Source: Afipia massiliensis (GTDB lineage Bacteria > Pseudomonadota > Alphaproteobacteria > Rhizobiales > Xanthobacteraceae). From it: 64,000 nt of DNA. The notes beneath the pieces were generated by a model. That model was not told the DNA's origin. It ran no database searches and was given only the letters and a program-made list of their open reading frames with translations. Shown here one piece after another: positions 17,495 through 25,352 of the stretch (positions within the stretch are counted from its first letter, which is position 1; each line of letters starts with the position of its first letter). The stretch is taken from NCBI RefSeq assembly GCF_014203115.1, contig NZ_JACHIJ010000002.1, positions 1 through 64,000 on the forward strand. Direction: 5' to 3'. The position numbers were made by a program, and so were the translations under genes.

Positions 17495-19441
17495 ATGGCC
17501 AAAGCCAAGACAACCGCCGCGAAGAAGAAAAAGAAAGCAGTCAAGACGGCTGGCAAAGTAGCGTCCCGGCGCGCGAAGGTTTCTCCGAATAAAAAGGGAC
17601 GCAAGGCGGTCGCCAAAAAGACGGCCAAGAAAGCTGTCACGAAAACCACAAAGAAAGCCGTCAAGAAAACGGCCAAGAAGGTTGCGAAGAAAGCGGCCGC
17701 AAAGCGCCCAGGCAAGAAAGCTACAGCCAAAAAAGCCGGCGCCAAGAAGAGCTCCGTCAAAAAGTCCGTCACAAAGCCTGCGGAGAAAGTCACCGCGAAA
17801 ACTGCGCAACCTGCAAAGCAGGTGACAAAGAAAGCGCCGGCAAAACCAGCGAAGCCAAAAACGCCTGCTTCGCAGAGCGCCGCGAATGTCCGTTCGAAGA
17901 ATTCGTTCTACATCACGACCGCGATCGCTTACCCGAACGGCGCGCCGCACATCGGTCACGCCTATGAGGCGATTGCGACCGATGCGCTCGCGCGCTTTCA
18001 GCGTCTCGACGGCAAGGATGTGTTCTTCCTCACCGGCACCGACGAGCACGGTCAGAAGATGGTCCAGACGGCGCAGAAGGAAAACATGACGCCGATGGAT
18101 CTTGCGACGCGCAACGCCGCGCGTTTCATGGAGATGGATCAGCGCCTGAATGTTTCCTACGACCGTTTCATCCGCACCTCGGAGTCCGTGCATCATCAGG
18201 CGACGCAGGAAATCTGGAAGCGGATGACGACGAACGACGACATCTATCTCGACAGCTACGCCGGCTGGTACTCCGTGCGCGATGAAGCCTATTACGCCGA
18301 GGACGAAACCGTCGTCGGCGAAGACCAGGTGCGTCGCGGCCCGCAAGGCACGCCGGTCGAGTGGGTCGAGGAGAAGAGCTATTTCTTCAAGCTCTCCGCC
18401 TATCAGGACAAGCTGCTCGCGCTTTACGAAAACCAGCCCGACTTTATCGGACCGGACTCGCGCAAGAACGAAGTCATCAGCTTCGTCAAAAGCGGGCTGA
18501 AGGACCTGTCGATTTCGCGCACGACGTTCGACTGGGGCGTGAAGGTGCCGGACGACGAAGGCCACGTGATGTATGTCTGGGTTGATGCGCTGACCAACTA
18601 CATCACCGGCGTCGGGTTTCCGGACGAGGGCGACGCGAACTGGCATTACTGGCCGGCGGATGTTCACATCATCGGCAAGGACATCATCCGCTTTCACGCG
18701 GTGTACTGGCCGGCATTCCTGATGTCGGCGGGCATTCCCGTGCAGAAGCGCGTGTTCGCGCACGGATTCCTGTTCAACCGCGGCGAGAAAATGTCGAAGT
18801 CGGTCGGCAATGTGGTCGATCCGTTCAGTCTCGCTGATGCATATGGCGTCGATCAGCTTCGCTACTTCTTCCTCCGCGAAGTGCCGTTCGGTCAGGACGG
18901 CAACTACAATCACGAAGCTATCGTCGCACGCACCAATGCGGACCTCGCCAACGATCTCGGCAATCTGGCACAGCGTTCGCTGTCGATGATCGGCAAGCAG
19001 TATCAGGGCGTGCTGCCGGTGCCGGGCGAATTCAGCGACAACGACAAGGCCATTCTCGCGATGGCGGACGGCATGCTCGAGCAGGCGCGCATCGCCATGA
19101 GCACGCAGCAGATCCATCAGGCGCTGAATGCGATCTGGGCTGTGGTGGCGGAAGCCAACCGCTACTTCGCGGGAGAGGCGCCGTGGGCGCTCGCCAAGAC
19201 GGATCCCGCGCGCCAGCAGACGGTGCTGTATGTCACCGCCGAGGTTGTGCGGCAGATTGCGATCCTCGCTCAGCCCGCGATGCCGGGTGCATGTGCCAAG
19301 CTGCTCGATATTCTCGGTGTCGCGCCGGACGCGCGGGACTTCGCGGCACTCGGAACGCGAATCAAGGGGGGCACGCAATTGCCGCCGCCCGAACCGATTT
19401 TTCCGCGTTACGTCGAACCCAAAGAAGACGCGCCGAGTTAA
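17495..19441 (+). CDS. metG: methionyl-tRNA synthetase with a lysine/alanine-rich N-terminal extension, 648 aa
   Basis: The catalytic domain starts near residue 133 ([22 protein letters not shown], the HIGH motif) and contains [12 protein letters not shown] and [10 protein letters not shown] (KMSKS, near residue 432), ending in the anticodon-binding helical domain. It charges tRNA-Met. The first about 130 residues are almost wholly Lys, Ala, Thr and Pro with repeated AKKA/VKKT units, like histone H1 or AlgP tails. The ATG at 17495 has a good AAGGAAG site, so the extension is very likely translated. No C-terminal dimer domain is evident. Confidence 0.95.
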   Translation: MAKAKTTAAKKKKKAVKTAGKVASRRAKVSPNKKGRKAVAKKTAKKAVTKTTKKAVKKTAKKVAKKAAAKRPGKKATAKKAGAKKSSVKKSVTKPAEKVTAKTAQPAKQVTKKAPAKPAKPKTPASQSAANVRSKNSFYITTAIAYPNGAPHIGHAYEAIATDALARFQRLDGKDVFFLTGTDEHGQKMVQTAQKENMTPMDLATRNAARFMEMDQRLNVSYDRFIRTSESVHHQATQEIWKRMTTNDDIYLDSYAGWYSVRDEAYYAEDETVVGEDQVRRGPQGTPVEWVEEKSYFFKLSAYQDKLLALYENQPDFIGPDSRKNEVISFVKSGLKDLSISRTTFDWGVKVPDDEGHVMYVWVDALTNYITGVGFPDEGDANWHYWPADVHIIGKDIIRFHAVYWPAFLMSAGIPVQKRVFAHGFLFNRGEKMSKSVGNVVDPFSLADAYGVDQLRYFFLREVPFGQDGNYNHEAIVARTNADLANDLGNLAQRSLSMIGKQYQGVLPVPGEFSDNDKAILAMADGMLEQARIAMSTQQIHQALNAIWAVVAEANRYFAGEAPWALAKTDPARQQTVLYVTAEVVRQIAILAQPAMPGACAKLLDILGVAPDARDFAALGTRIKGGTQLPPPEPIFPRYVEPKEDAPS

Positions 19442-19446
19442 GCCTG

Positions 19447-20241
19447 ATGCTTGTCGATAGCCATTGCCACCTCGATTTCCCCGACTTCGCCGACGATCTC
19501 GACGCCATCGTCGCGCGGGCCGAAGCTGCGGGTGTCGGGCGCATTGTCACGATCTCGACGCGCGTGCGCCGCGTCGATGCGCTGCTGGCAATCACCGCGC
19601 GGTTTCCGAACGTCTATTGTTCGGTCGGCACGCACCCGCATAATGCCGACGAAGAAGACGGCATCACCTCGAGTGAGCTGATCGCGCTGACGAAACATCC
19701 GAAGGTGGTGGCGCTGGGCGAAGCGGGGCTGGACAATTTCTACAAGGACGGATCGCCGGAGGCGCAGGAGCGGGGCTTTCGTGCACACATCGCGGCGGCG
19801 CGGGCGACCGGCCTGCCGCTCGTGATCCACACCCGCGAAGCGGATGAGGCCTGCGGCCGCATTCTTGAGGACGAGATCGCAAAGGGGCCGTTCAAGGCTG
19901 TGCTGCATTGCTACACCGGCGGCCGCGAGCTCGCAATGAAGGCTGTCTCGCTCGGACTGTCGGTTTCTTTCACCGGAATCCTGACGTTCAAGAATTCGCA
20001 GGCGATCCGCGACATCGCGGCCGAGTTGCCGGCGGACCGGATCATGGTCGAGACCGACGCGCCGTATCTCGCGCCGGGGAAATTCCGCGGCAAGCGCAAC
20101 GAACCGTCCTTCGTGACCGAGACCGCCAGGGTGCTGGCGGAAACGCGCGGCGTTTCGCAGGACGAGATCGCGCAGCAGACCACGGAAAACTTCTTCCGGT
20201 TGTTCGACAAGGTGCCGCGCCCGGACGCAAAAGCCGTATGA
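19447..20241 (+). CDS. tatD: TatD-family metal-dependent hydrolase (DNase), 264 aa
   Basis: The start DSHCHLDFPDF gives the first metal-binding HxH; GEAGLDNFYKDGSPEAQERGFRAHI, LPLVIHTREAD, VLHCYTGG and VETDAPYLAPGKFRGKRNEP complete the TatD TIM-barrel metal sites. Family members are metal-dependent 3'-5' exonucleases (YcfH/TatD). It starts five bases after metG and overlaps the next gene by four bases. The pairing metG-tatD-MBL is common in proteobacteria. Confidence 0.9.
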   Translation: MLVDSHCHLDFPDFADDLDAIVARAEAAGVGRIVTISTRVRRVDALLAITARFPNVYCSVGTHPHNADEEDGITSSELIALTKHPKVVALGEAGLDNFYKDGSPEAQERGFRAHIAAARATGLPLVIHTREADEACGRILEDEIAKGPFKAVLHCYTGGRELAMKAVSLGLSVSFTGILTFKNSQAIRDIAAELPADRIMVETDAPYLAPGKFRGKRNEPSFVTETARVLAETRGVSQDEIAQQTTENFFRLFDKVPRPDAKAV

Positions 20242-21038
20242 CGGTGATACTGACAATCCTTGGCTCCGGATCGTCCGCCGGCGTGCCGCGTCCCGCGCTG
20301 GGGTGGGGCGCCTGCGATCCCAACAATCCGAAGAACCGCCGCCGCCGCTGTTCGCTGCTGGTCGAGAAGGGGGGCGCGAACGGTCTGACGCGCGTGCTGA
20401 TCGATACGTCGCCGGATCTGCGCGAGCAGCTGATCGACGCCAACGTGGATCATCTTGAAGCGACATTCCTGACCCATGAGCATGCTGACCAGACCCACGG
20501 CATCGACGACCTGCGCTCCGTCGTGCTGCATCAGCGCAAACGGATTCCAGTTTATCTCAATATATCGACCGGCAAGGATATCCTGCTGCGCTTCTCATAC
20601 TGCTTCGAGCAGGCGCCGGGCAGCGACTATCCGGCGATCCTCGAAAAGCGATCGATCGAGGCCGGAGAAACGCAGAGCATCGAGGGGAAGGGCGGCTCCC
20701 TCGCCCTGACCGCATTTCAGGTCCAGCACGGCAATATCCCGGCGCTCGGTTATCGCATCGGCGCCGCCGCCTACACGCCGGACCTCCACGACATTCCACC
20801 CGAGAGTTTTCACGCGCTGGAAAATCTCGATCTGTGGATTATCGATGCGCTGCGCTACGCGCCGCATCCGAGCCATTTCAGCCTTGACGATGCGCTGTCA
20901 TGGATTGCGAGATTCAAGCCGCGCCGCGCGGTGCTGACGAACCTGCATTCCGATCTGGACTATGACGTGCTCAAGGCGAAATTGCCGCCGGGTATCGAGG
21001 TGGGCTACGACGGCATGCGGTTGGCGATCGAGGCGTAA
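20238..21038 (+). CDS. MBL-fold metallo-hydrolase (PhnP-like), 266 aa
   Basis: The metallo-beta-lactamase zinc motif THEHADQTHGID (HxHxDH), LGSGSSAGVPRP at the N-terminus and the late LTNLHSDLDY segment match the COG1235 branch that includes PhnP cyclic phosphodiesterases. Its ATG overlaps the tatD stop, so it is coupled to the operon. Substrate unknown. Confidence 0.85.
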   Translation: MTVILTILGSGSSAGVPRPALGWGACDPNNPKNRRRRCSLLVEKGGANGLTRVLIDTSPDLREQLIDANVDHLEATFLTHEHADQTHGIDDLRSVVLHQRKRIPVYLNISTGKDILLRFSYCFEQAPGSDYPAILEKRSIEAGETQSIEGKGGSLALTAFQVQHGNIPALGYRIGAAAYTPDLHDIPPESFHALENLDLWIIDALRYAPHPSHFSLDDALSWIARFKPRRAVLTNLHSDLDYDVLKAKLPPGIEVGYDGMRLAIEA

Positions 21039-21041
21039 GAA

Positions 21042-22688
21042 CTAAGCCGAAATCGCCTTCGCGGAATTCGCCTGATCGCGCAGCATGAATTTCTGGATCT
21101 TGCCGGTCGATGTCTTCGGGATCGCGCCGAACACCACGGACTTCGGTGATTTGAACCCCGGCAAGATGCTTTTGCAGTAAGCGAGAATCTCAGCCTCGGT
21201 TGCGGTTGCGCCTTCCTTCAGCTCGACGAAGGCGCAGGGCACCTCGCCCCATTTGGGGTCCGGCTTGGCGACCACGGCTGCAAAGAGAATCGCCGGGTGC
21301 TTGTACAGAACGTCCTCGACCTCGACCGACGAGATGTTTTCGCCGCCGGAGATGATGATGTCCTTCGAGCGGTCCTTGATGATGACGTAGCCGAACTCAT
21401 CGAGCACGCCGAGATCGCCGGTGTGAAACCAGCCGCCTTCGAACGCTTCCCTGGTGGCTTTTTCGTTCTTCAGATAGCCCTTCATGACAATGTTGCCGCG
21501 GAACATGACTTCGCCGATGGTCTCGCCGTCGCGCGGCACCGGCTGCATGGTCTCCGGATCGAGCACAGTGACGGCTTCCTGAAGCGGATAGGGCACGCCC
21601 TGTCGGCGCTTGAGCTGCGCGCGCTGGTCCGCCGGGAGGTCATCCCAGCCGGGCTGTTCGGCGCACACGGAGGCGGGGCCGTAGACCTCTGTGAGCCCAT
21701 AGACGTGGGTCAGCTTGATCCCGATATTTTCCGCGCCCTCGAGCACGGCCACAGGCGGCGCTGCGCCAGCGATTAATCCGACGACCGGCTTTGTGGACTT
21801 GCCCTTGGGCGCGCTGGGCGCATTGATCAGCGTGTTGAACACAATCGGCGCGCCGCACATGTGGGTCACGCCGTGGGCCTTGATCAGCTCGAAGATCTTG
21901 GCCGGATCGACCTTGCGCAGGCAGACGTTGATTCCGGCCGATGCCGCGATGGTCCACGGGAAGCACCAGCCGTTGCAATGGAACATCGGCAGTGTCCAGA
22001 GATAGATCGGATGCGTGCCGAGATTACCCGCGAGAATGTTGCTGACGGCGTTGAGATACGCGCCGCGATAATGGGTCACAACACCCTTGGGATTGCCGGT
22101 GGTGCCCGACGTATAACCCAGTGCAATGGCGTCCCATTCGTCCTGCGGCTGCAGCCACGCAAACTCAGGGTCGCCCGACGCGACTGCGGCTTCGTATTCC
22201 AGTTCGCCGATCCGCTTGCCGCCGGGAAACGCTGCGTCGTCGACATCGATCACCAACGGCTTCGAGCCCTTCATGAGATCGAGCGCGTCGGAGATCACGC
22301 CTGTGAATTCAGGATCGACCAGAATGATCTTTGCGCCGCCGTGGTCGAGCTGGAACGCAATCGAGGCCGCATCCAGCCGGATATTGAGCGCGTTGAGCAC
22401 GCCGCCGGCCATCGGCACGGCGAAATGGACCTCGTTCATCGCCGGAATGTTCGGCAGCATGGCCGCGACGGTGTCGCCACGCTGGATGCCGCGCTGGGCG
22501 AGAAACGACGCAAAGCGCTTGCAGCGCTCATAGGTCTGCGCCCAGGTGAAGCTGCGGCCTTCATAGATGGCGCTGGTATGGTCCGGATAGACGCTCGCGC
22601 TGCGGACAAGGAAGCTCAACGGCGACAGCGGCACGTAATTGGCGGCGTTCTTGTCCAGACCGATGCTGTATTGGCCTTGGCTGCTCAT
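21042..22688 (-). CDS. medium/long-chain acyl-CoA synthetase (AlkK-like), 548 aa
   Basis: The AMP-binding signature YTSGTTGNPKGVVTH, the GYTSGTTG P-loop, the HTGDLGVLDEFGYVIIKDRSKDIIISGGENIS core (A5, A8 motifs) and the catalytic lysine in KTSTGKIQKF are all present. It ligates fatty acids to CoA with ATP. The start at 22688 has GGGAGG nine bases upstream; an upstream ATG at 22748 is less likely. It converges on the MBL-fold gene with three bases between the stops. Confidence 0.92.
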   Translation of the reverse strand: MSSQGQYSIGLDKNAANYVPLSPLSFLVRSASVYPDHTSAIYEGRSFTWAQTYERCKRFASFLAQRGIQRGDTVAAMLPNIPAMNEVHFAVPMAGGVLNALNIRLDAASIAFQLDHGGAKIILVDPEFTGVISDALDLMKGSKPLVIDVDDAAFPGGKRIGELEYEAAVASGDPEFAWLQPQDEWDAIALGYTSGTTGNPKGVVTHYRGAYLNAVSNILAGNLGTHPIYLWTLPMFHCNGWCFPWTIAASAGINVCLRKVDPAKIFELIKAHGVTHMCGAPIVFNTLINAPSAPKGKSTKPVVGLIAGAAPPVAVLEGAENIGIKLTHVYGLTEVYGPASVCAEQPGWDDLPADQRAQLKRRQGVPYPLQEAVTVLDPETMQPVPRDGETIGEVMFRGNIVMKGYLKNEKATREAFEGGWFHTGDLGVLDEFGYVIIKDRSKDIIISGGENISSVEVEDVLYKHPAILFAAVVAKPDPKWGEVPCAFVELKEGATATEAEILAYCKSILPGFKSPKSVVFGAIPKTSTGKIQKFMLRDQANSAKAISA

Positions 22689-22931
22689 GGTTCGGACCTC
22701 CCGGTACTGCTGCCGTTCCCAAACTCGCAAGGCCGGCGGCATTTGCATCTGGTTCTACAGCGGCGACATTTCCGGTCAATGATCGCGCCGGGCCGCGCTT
22801 GTGGTGAATGGCGGCGTGAGGTCGGATCTTGCTCTCACGAGGCGAGAGCTTCTTATAAATTACTTGAAATACCTAAGATTCAATTTCGATGTAAATCAAT
22901 AAGATATTGAATTATATAGCTTTATTATCCG

Positions 22932-23357
22932 TCAAATCCTTTGATGCGCGGGTTTGGAGTTCAAGCCCTTCCACAAATCGGGACGTTCCGGCCCTCGCAG
23001 CGCTCTCGCTACGTGCTGGGTGACGGCTTGATCCAAATCCAGATCGAGAACGGCGACGAACGCTCGTTTCATGCGCTGGTCGCTCATCCGGTCCAGATGA
23101 CAGCGCAAGACGTCCGTACTACCGCGACCGGGGGTTGCCATCGCTTCGCAAAGCCTGGCGCTGGTACGATGAAAGAACCGAAAGTCACCGGATTGCCGTG
23201 TGCCCGATTTGTCGATCTCCGAGGCTACAGCCAGCGCTACAAGCCGGTCTTCGTCGTCCAGCGTGATCGCGTACCGCAGCAGCGCCAACAACCATGCCCT
23301 GATTGTCCTGTCGTAACGATCGTCGATAGGAAGACACGCGGCAGTCACGACGTTCAC
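22932..23357 (-). CDS. hypothetical protein coupled to the DapA-like gene, 141 aa
   Basis: Not recognised. Its GTG start overlaps the stop of the DapA-like gene (GTGA), so it is translated from the same message. It is predicted to be mostly helical and soluble. Downstream is a 200-bp AT-rich stretch that marks the end of the accessory block. Confidence 0.55.
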   Translation of the reverse strand: MNVVTAACLPIDDRYDRTIRAWLLALLRYAITLDDEDRLVALAVASEIDKSGTRQSGDFRFFHRTSARLCEAMATPGRGSTDVLRCHLDRMSDQRMKRAFVAVLDLDLDQAVTQHVARALRGPERPDLWKGLNSKPAHQRI

Positions 23358-24322
23358 CGGACGGAATTGGCGGGCTGTGCATTAGACGTTTCGATGCCCC
23401 TCAAGGCATGCCGGGCTGGACCTTCCTCTGCCGTGCGGATCGCCTCCGCGACTGACTCCTTGGCAGTATCCGTGAGTTCTAGAAGCGGCAGGCGGACGTG
23501 GGGCGTCATCAGGCCGAACAGGCTCAGAGCGTATTTGATGGACACGGATGGAGGCTCGCGCAGCAACGTCGCGGTGAGGCGGCCGATCCTGATCGCCAAG
23601 GCTCTGGCGCTTTGCAAATCGTCGTCCTTGCAGCACCGATACAGATACTGGCACAGATCCGGCATCAGGTTCGACGTGACAGATATGCAGCCATCTCCAC
23701 CGTGCACCAGAAAAGCTGGCGCGGTCGCGTCGTCACCTGACAACAGTCGAAACTCGGGCCGGGTCAATGACCGCAGCCGCTGCGGACGGGAAATATCGCC
23801 CGTTGCATCTCTCAGACCGACGAACTGCGCCGATTGCGAAAGCTGCGCAACCGTGTCGTCGGATAATTCGCGAACAGTGCGGGAAGGGACGTCGTGCAGG
23901 ACAATGGGCAGGCGTGTCGCTTCGGCGATAGCGCAGAAATGTGCGTAGAGCCCCGCTTGCGTCGGCTTGTTGTAATACGGAACTACGGACAGCACAGCAT
24001 CGGCGCCGTCTGCCTCGGCCCGCTGGGTCAGTTCGATGGCGGCACTCGTGGAGTTTGAACCTGCCCCGGTGATCACGGCCGCGCGGCCTCGCGACGTGCG
24101 AACAGCAATGCGGGTGAGCGCGGAGTGTTCCGCATCGCTCAACGTTGAATCCTCGCCTGTGAGTTCGCCGACCACCAGCGCGGTCGCGCCGGCTGCGATC
24201 TGCCGTTCACAGAGCCGCCGAAAGGCCGCGAGGTCCAGTTCGCCGGCGCTGTCAAAGGGTGTCGGAAGATCGGGAATGTAGCCCGCCAGCCAGGTGGCGG
24301 GATGGTTCATCGCATATGTCAT
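23354..24322 (-). CDS. dihydrodipicolinate synthase/N-acetylneuraminate lyase family protein lacking the catalytic lysine, 322 aa
   Basis: The TIM-barrel family signature is clear: YIPDLPTPFD at the N-terminus, GELTGEDSTLSDAEH in place of the usual GTTGE-x-TL, VVPYYNKPTQAGLYAHF with the catalytic tyrosine (residue 117), and DVPSRTV. At the Schiff-base position, however, FVGLRDATGD carries Arg171 where family members have Lys (GIKEATG). Such a protein cannot form the usual pyruvate imine, so lysine synthesis is doubtful; a lysine-to-arginine mutant of E. coli DapA is known to keep some activity. It precedes and overlaps the 141-residue gene. Probably not the housekeeping dapA. Confidence 0.85.
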   Translation of the reverse strand: MTYAMNHPATWLAGYIPDLPTPFDSAGELDLAAFRRLCERQIAAGATALVVGELTGEDSTLSDAEHSALTRIAVRTSRGRAAVITGAGSNSTSAAIELTQRAEADGADAVLSVVPYYNKPTQAGLYAHFCAIAEATRLPIVLHDVPSRTVRELSDDTVAQLSQSAQFVGLRDATGDISRPQRLRSLTRPEFRLLSGDDATAPAFLVHGGDGCISVTSNLMPDLCQYLYRCCKDDDLQSARALAIRIGRLTATLLREPPSVSIKYALSLFGLMTPHVRLPLLELTDTAKESVAEAIRTAEEGPARHALRGIETSNAQPANSVR

Positions 24323-24331
24323 GAGATGCCG

Positions 24332-24559
24332 TCACGCTGCCTTGGTCATGTGGCTGAAGTCATGCCGTCGTCCCGACAGCAGAAACTGCTCGTGGCATCT
24401 CACACCGGCTTCGATATGGAAACCGAGCCTTTCAAGCTTCTCCCGCACTCGCATGCCTGAACCCTCGGCCGCGCGGAATGCCTCGGCTTGTCGTCGAAAC
24501 GCGCAGGAAGCCACGACGCCGCAGATCGAGTTCGGCTGCAGCGCTGTCGCAACCTGCAA
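24332..24559 (-). CDS. short frame of doubtful status, 75 aa
   Basis: Nothing is recognised. A second frame on the same strand (24432-24650) starts MIQLNFDLTREQ and overlaps this one in another register, so a single ancestral gene broken by a frameshift is possible. It ends nine bases before the DapA-like start. Confidence 0.25.
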   Translation of the reverse strand: MQVATALQPNSICGVVASCAFRRQAEAFRAAEGSGMRVREKLERLGFHIEAGVRCHEQFLLSGRRHDFSHMTKAA

Positions 24560-24680
24560 GAATGATCCGATGGAGGATCGACGGACGTGTCAGATCAATC
24601 ATGGTCGTCATGATCTGCTCACGTGTTAGATCGAAATTTAGCTGAATCATTGCGATGTCCTGAACGTGGCGCTGAACGCG

Positions 24681-24944
24681 TTACGCAACCCGAAGCAGCG
24701 CGAGGCTCTCTTGGCCGTGCGAAGTGCTGCCGCCCATATCGAGCTCTAGGGTGCTGGGCGCTGCCATGATGGATTCGGGATGATGGCCGTTCTCAAAGAG
24801 GGCGTAGCGAACGGCTGCGGCACGGCTGATGAATAGACCGCCGAACAGCCCGTTCTGCTCCTGCGCGACCCACTGGCCGCGGCTGTTCTTGCCGATGAAA
24901 ACCAACGCGGAACTGCACGACGGAGGTTCAGTCTGGATCGTCAT
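24681..24944 (-). CDS. small conserved-looking protein, 87 aa
   Basis: The sequence SSALVFIGKNSRGQWVAQEQ NGLFGGLFISRAAAVRYALFENGHH is of a kind I recall as hypothetical proteins in Bradyrhizobium and related genera, but no function is known to me. A GAGG site lies seven bases upstream of the ATG. No membrane segment. It may belong to the same accessory block as the DapA-like gene. Confidence 0.6.
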   Translation of the reverse strand: MTIQTEPPSCSSALVFIGKNSRGQWVAQEQNGLFGGLFISRAAAVRYALFENGHHPESIMAAPSTLELDMGGSTSHGQESLALLRVA

Positions 24945-25352
24945 TTAGTGGCCTCGAAAAGTCATTTTCTGGGACGTCGCGCCCGACCTTCGAGAATCGA
25001 AAAGCCGCCGCGCAATCACACCGGCAATGTCATGTGGGGCCCATATGAATTCGAGATGGAATCTGGGGTGATCTCATTAGCGGGACATAAATGACGGCAA
25101 TCAGTTACGTTCGCCAATAACGCCGCCCAGAAGCCGTGTGGCGACCGCCTGAGCCGGGTTTTCCGCTCAACATCATGGAAAAACAGATATATTTATTTCG
25201 CAAAGTATGCGGTTTCGATCGAGGAGCTGGGTGAGTGAGTGGGCGACTCTCGTTGAATCGACGACCTAATTCTCACTCGGTGTGTTTCGGGCCTGTTGCT
25301 GACGGGCGGAAGCCTAGATCGTTGCTTCATCAGACCCCGACAACGCAACACG
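24945..25352. other. 408 bp without a gene, holding a candidate left attachment site
   Basis: No frame of note. GCGGTTTCGAT at 25209-25219 recurs at 33912-33922 on the far side of the recombinase operon, and CAAAGTAT at 25201-25208 recurs inverted at 33890-33897. These may be the left end of the mobile element that starts with the helicase gene. Confidence 0.4.
25209..25219. repeat. candidate attL, 11-bp direct repeat with 33912
   Basis: GCGGTTTCGAT here is identical to 33912-33922. The two copies bracket the helicase and recombinase operon exactly. By chance an 11-base match between two such intergenic stretches is expected in only about 1-2 percent of cases. Confidence 0.4.

Noticed and set aside
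17357-19378. 673-codon minus-strand open frame
   Set aside because: It lies wholly antisense to metG; the Arg/His/Leu-rich translation is the usual shadow of a GC-rich gene, and metG has clear motifs and a ribosome-binding site.
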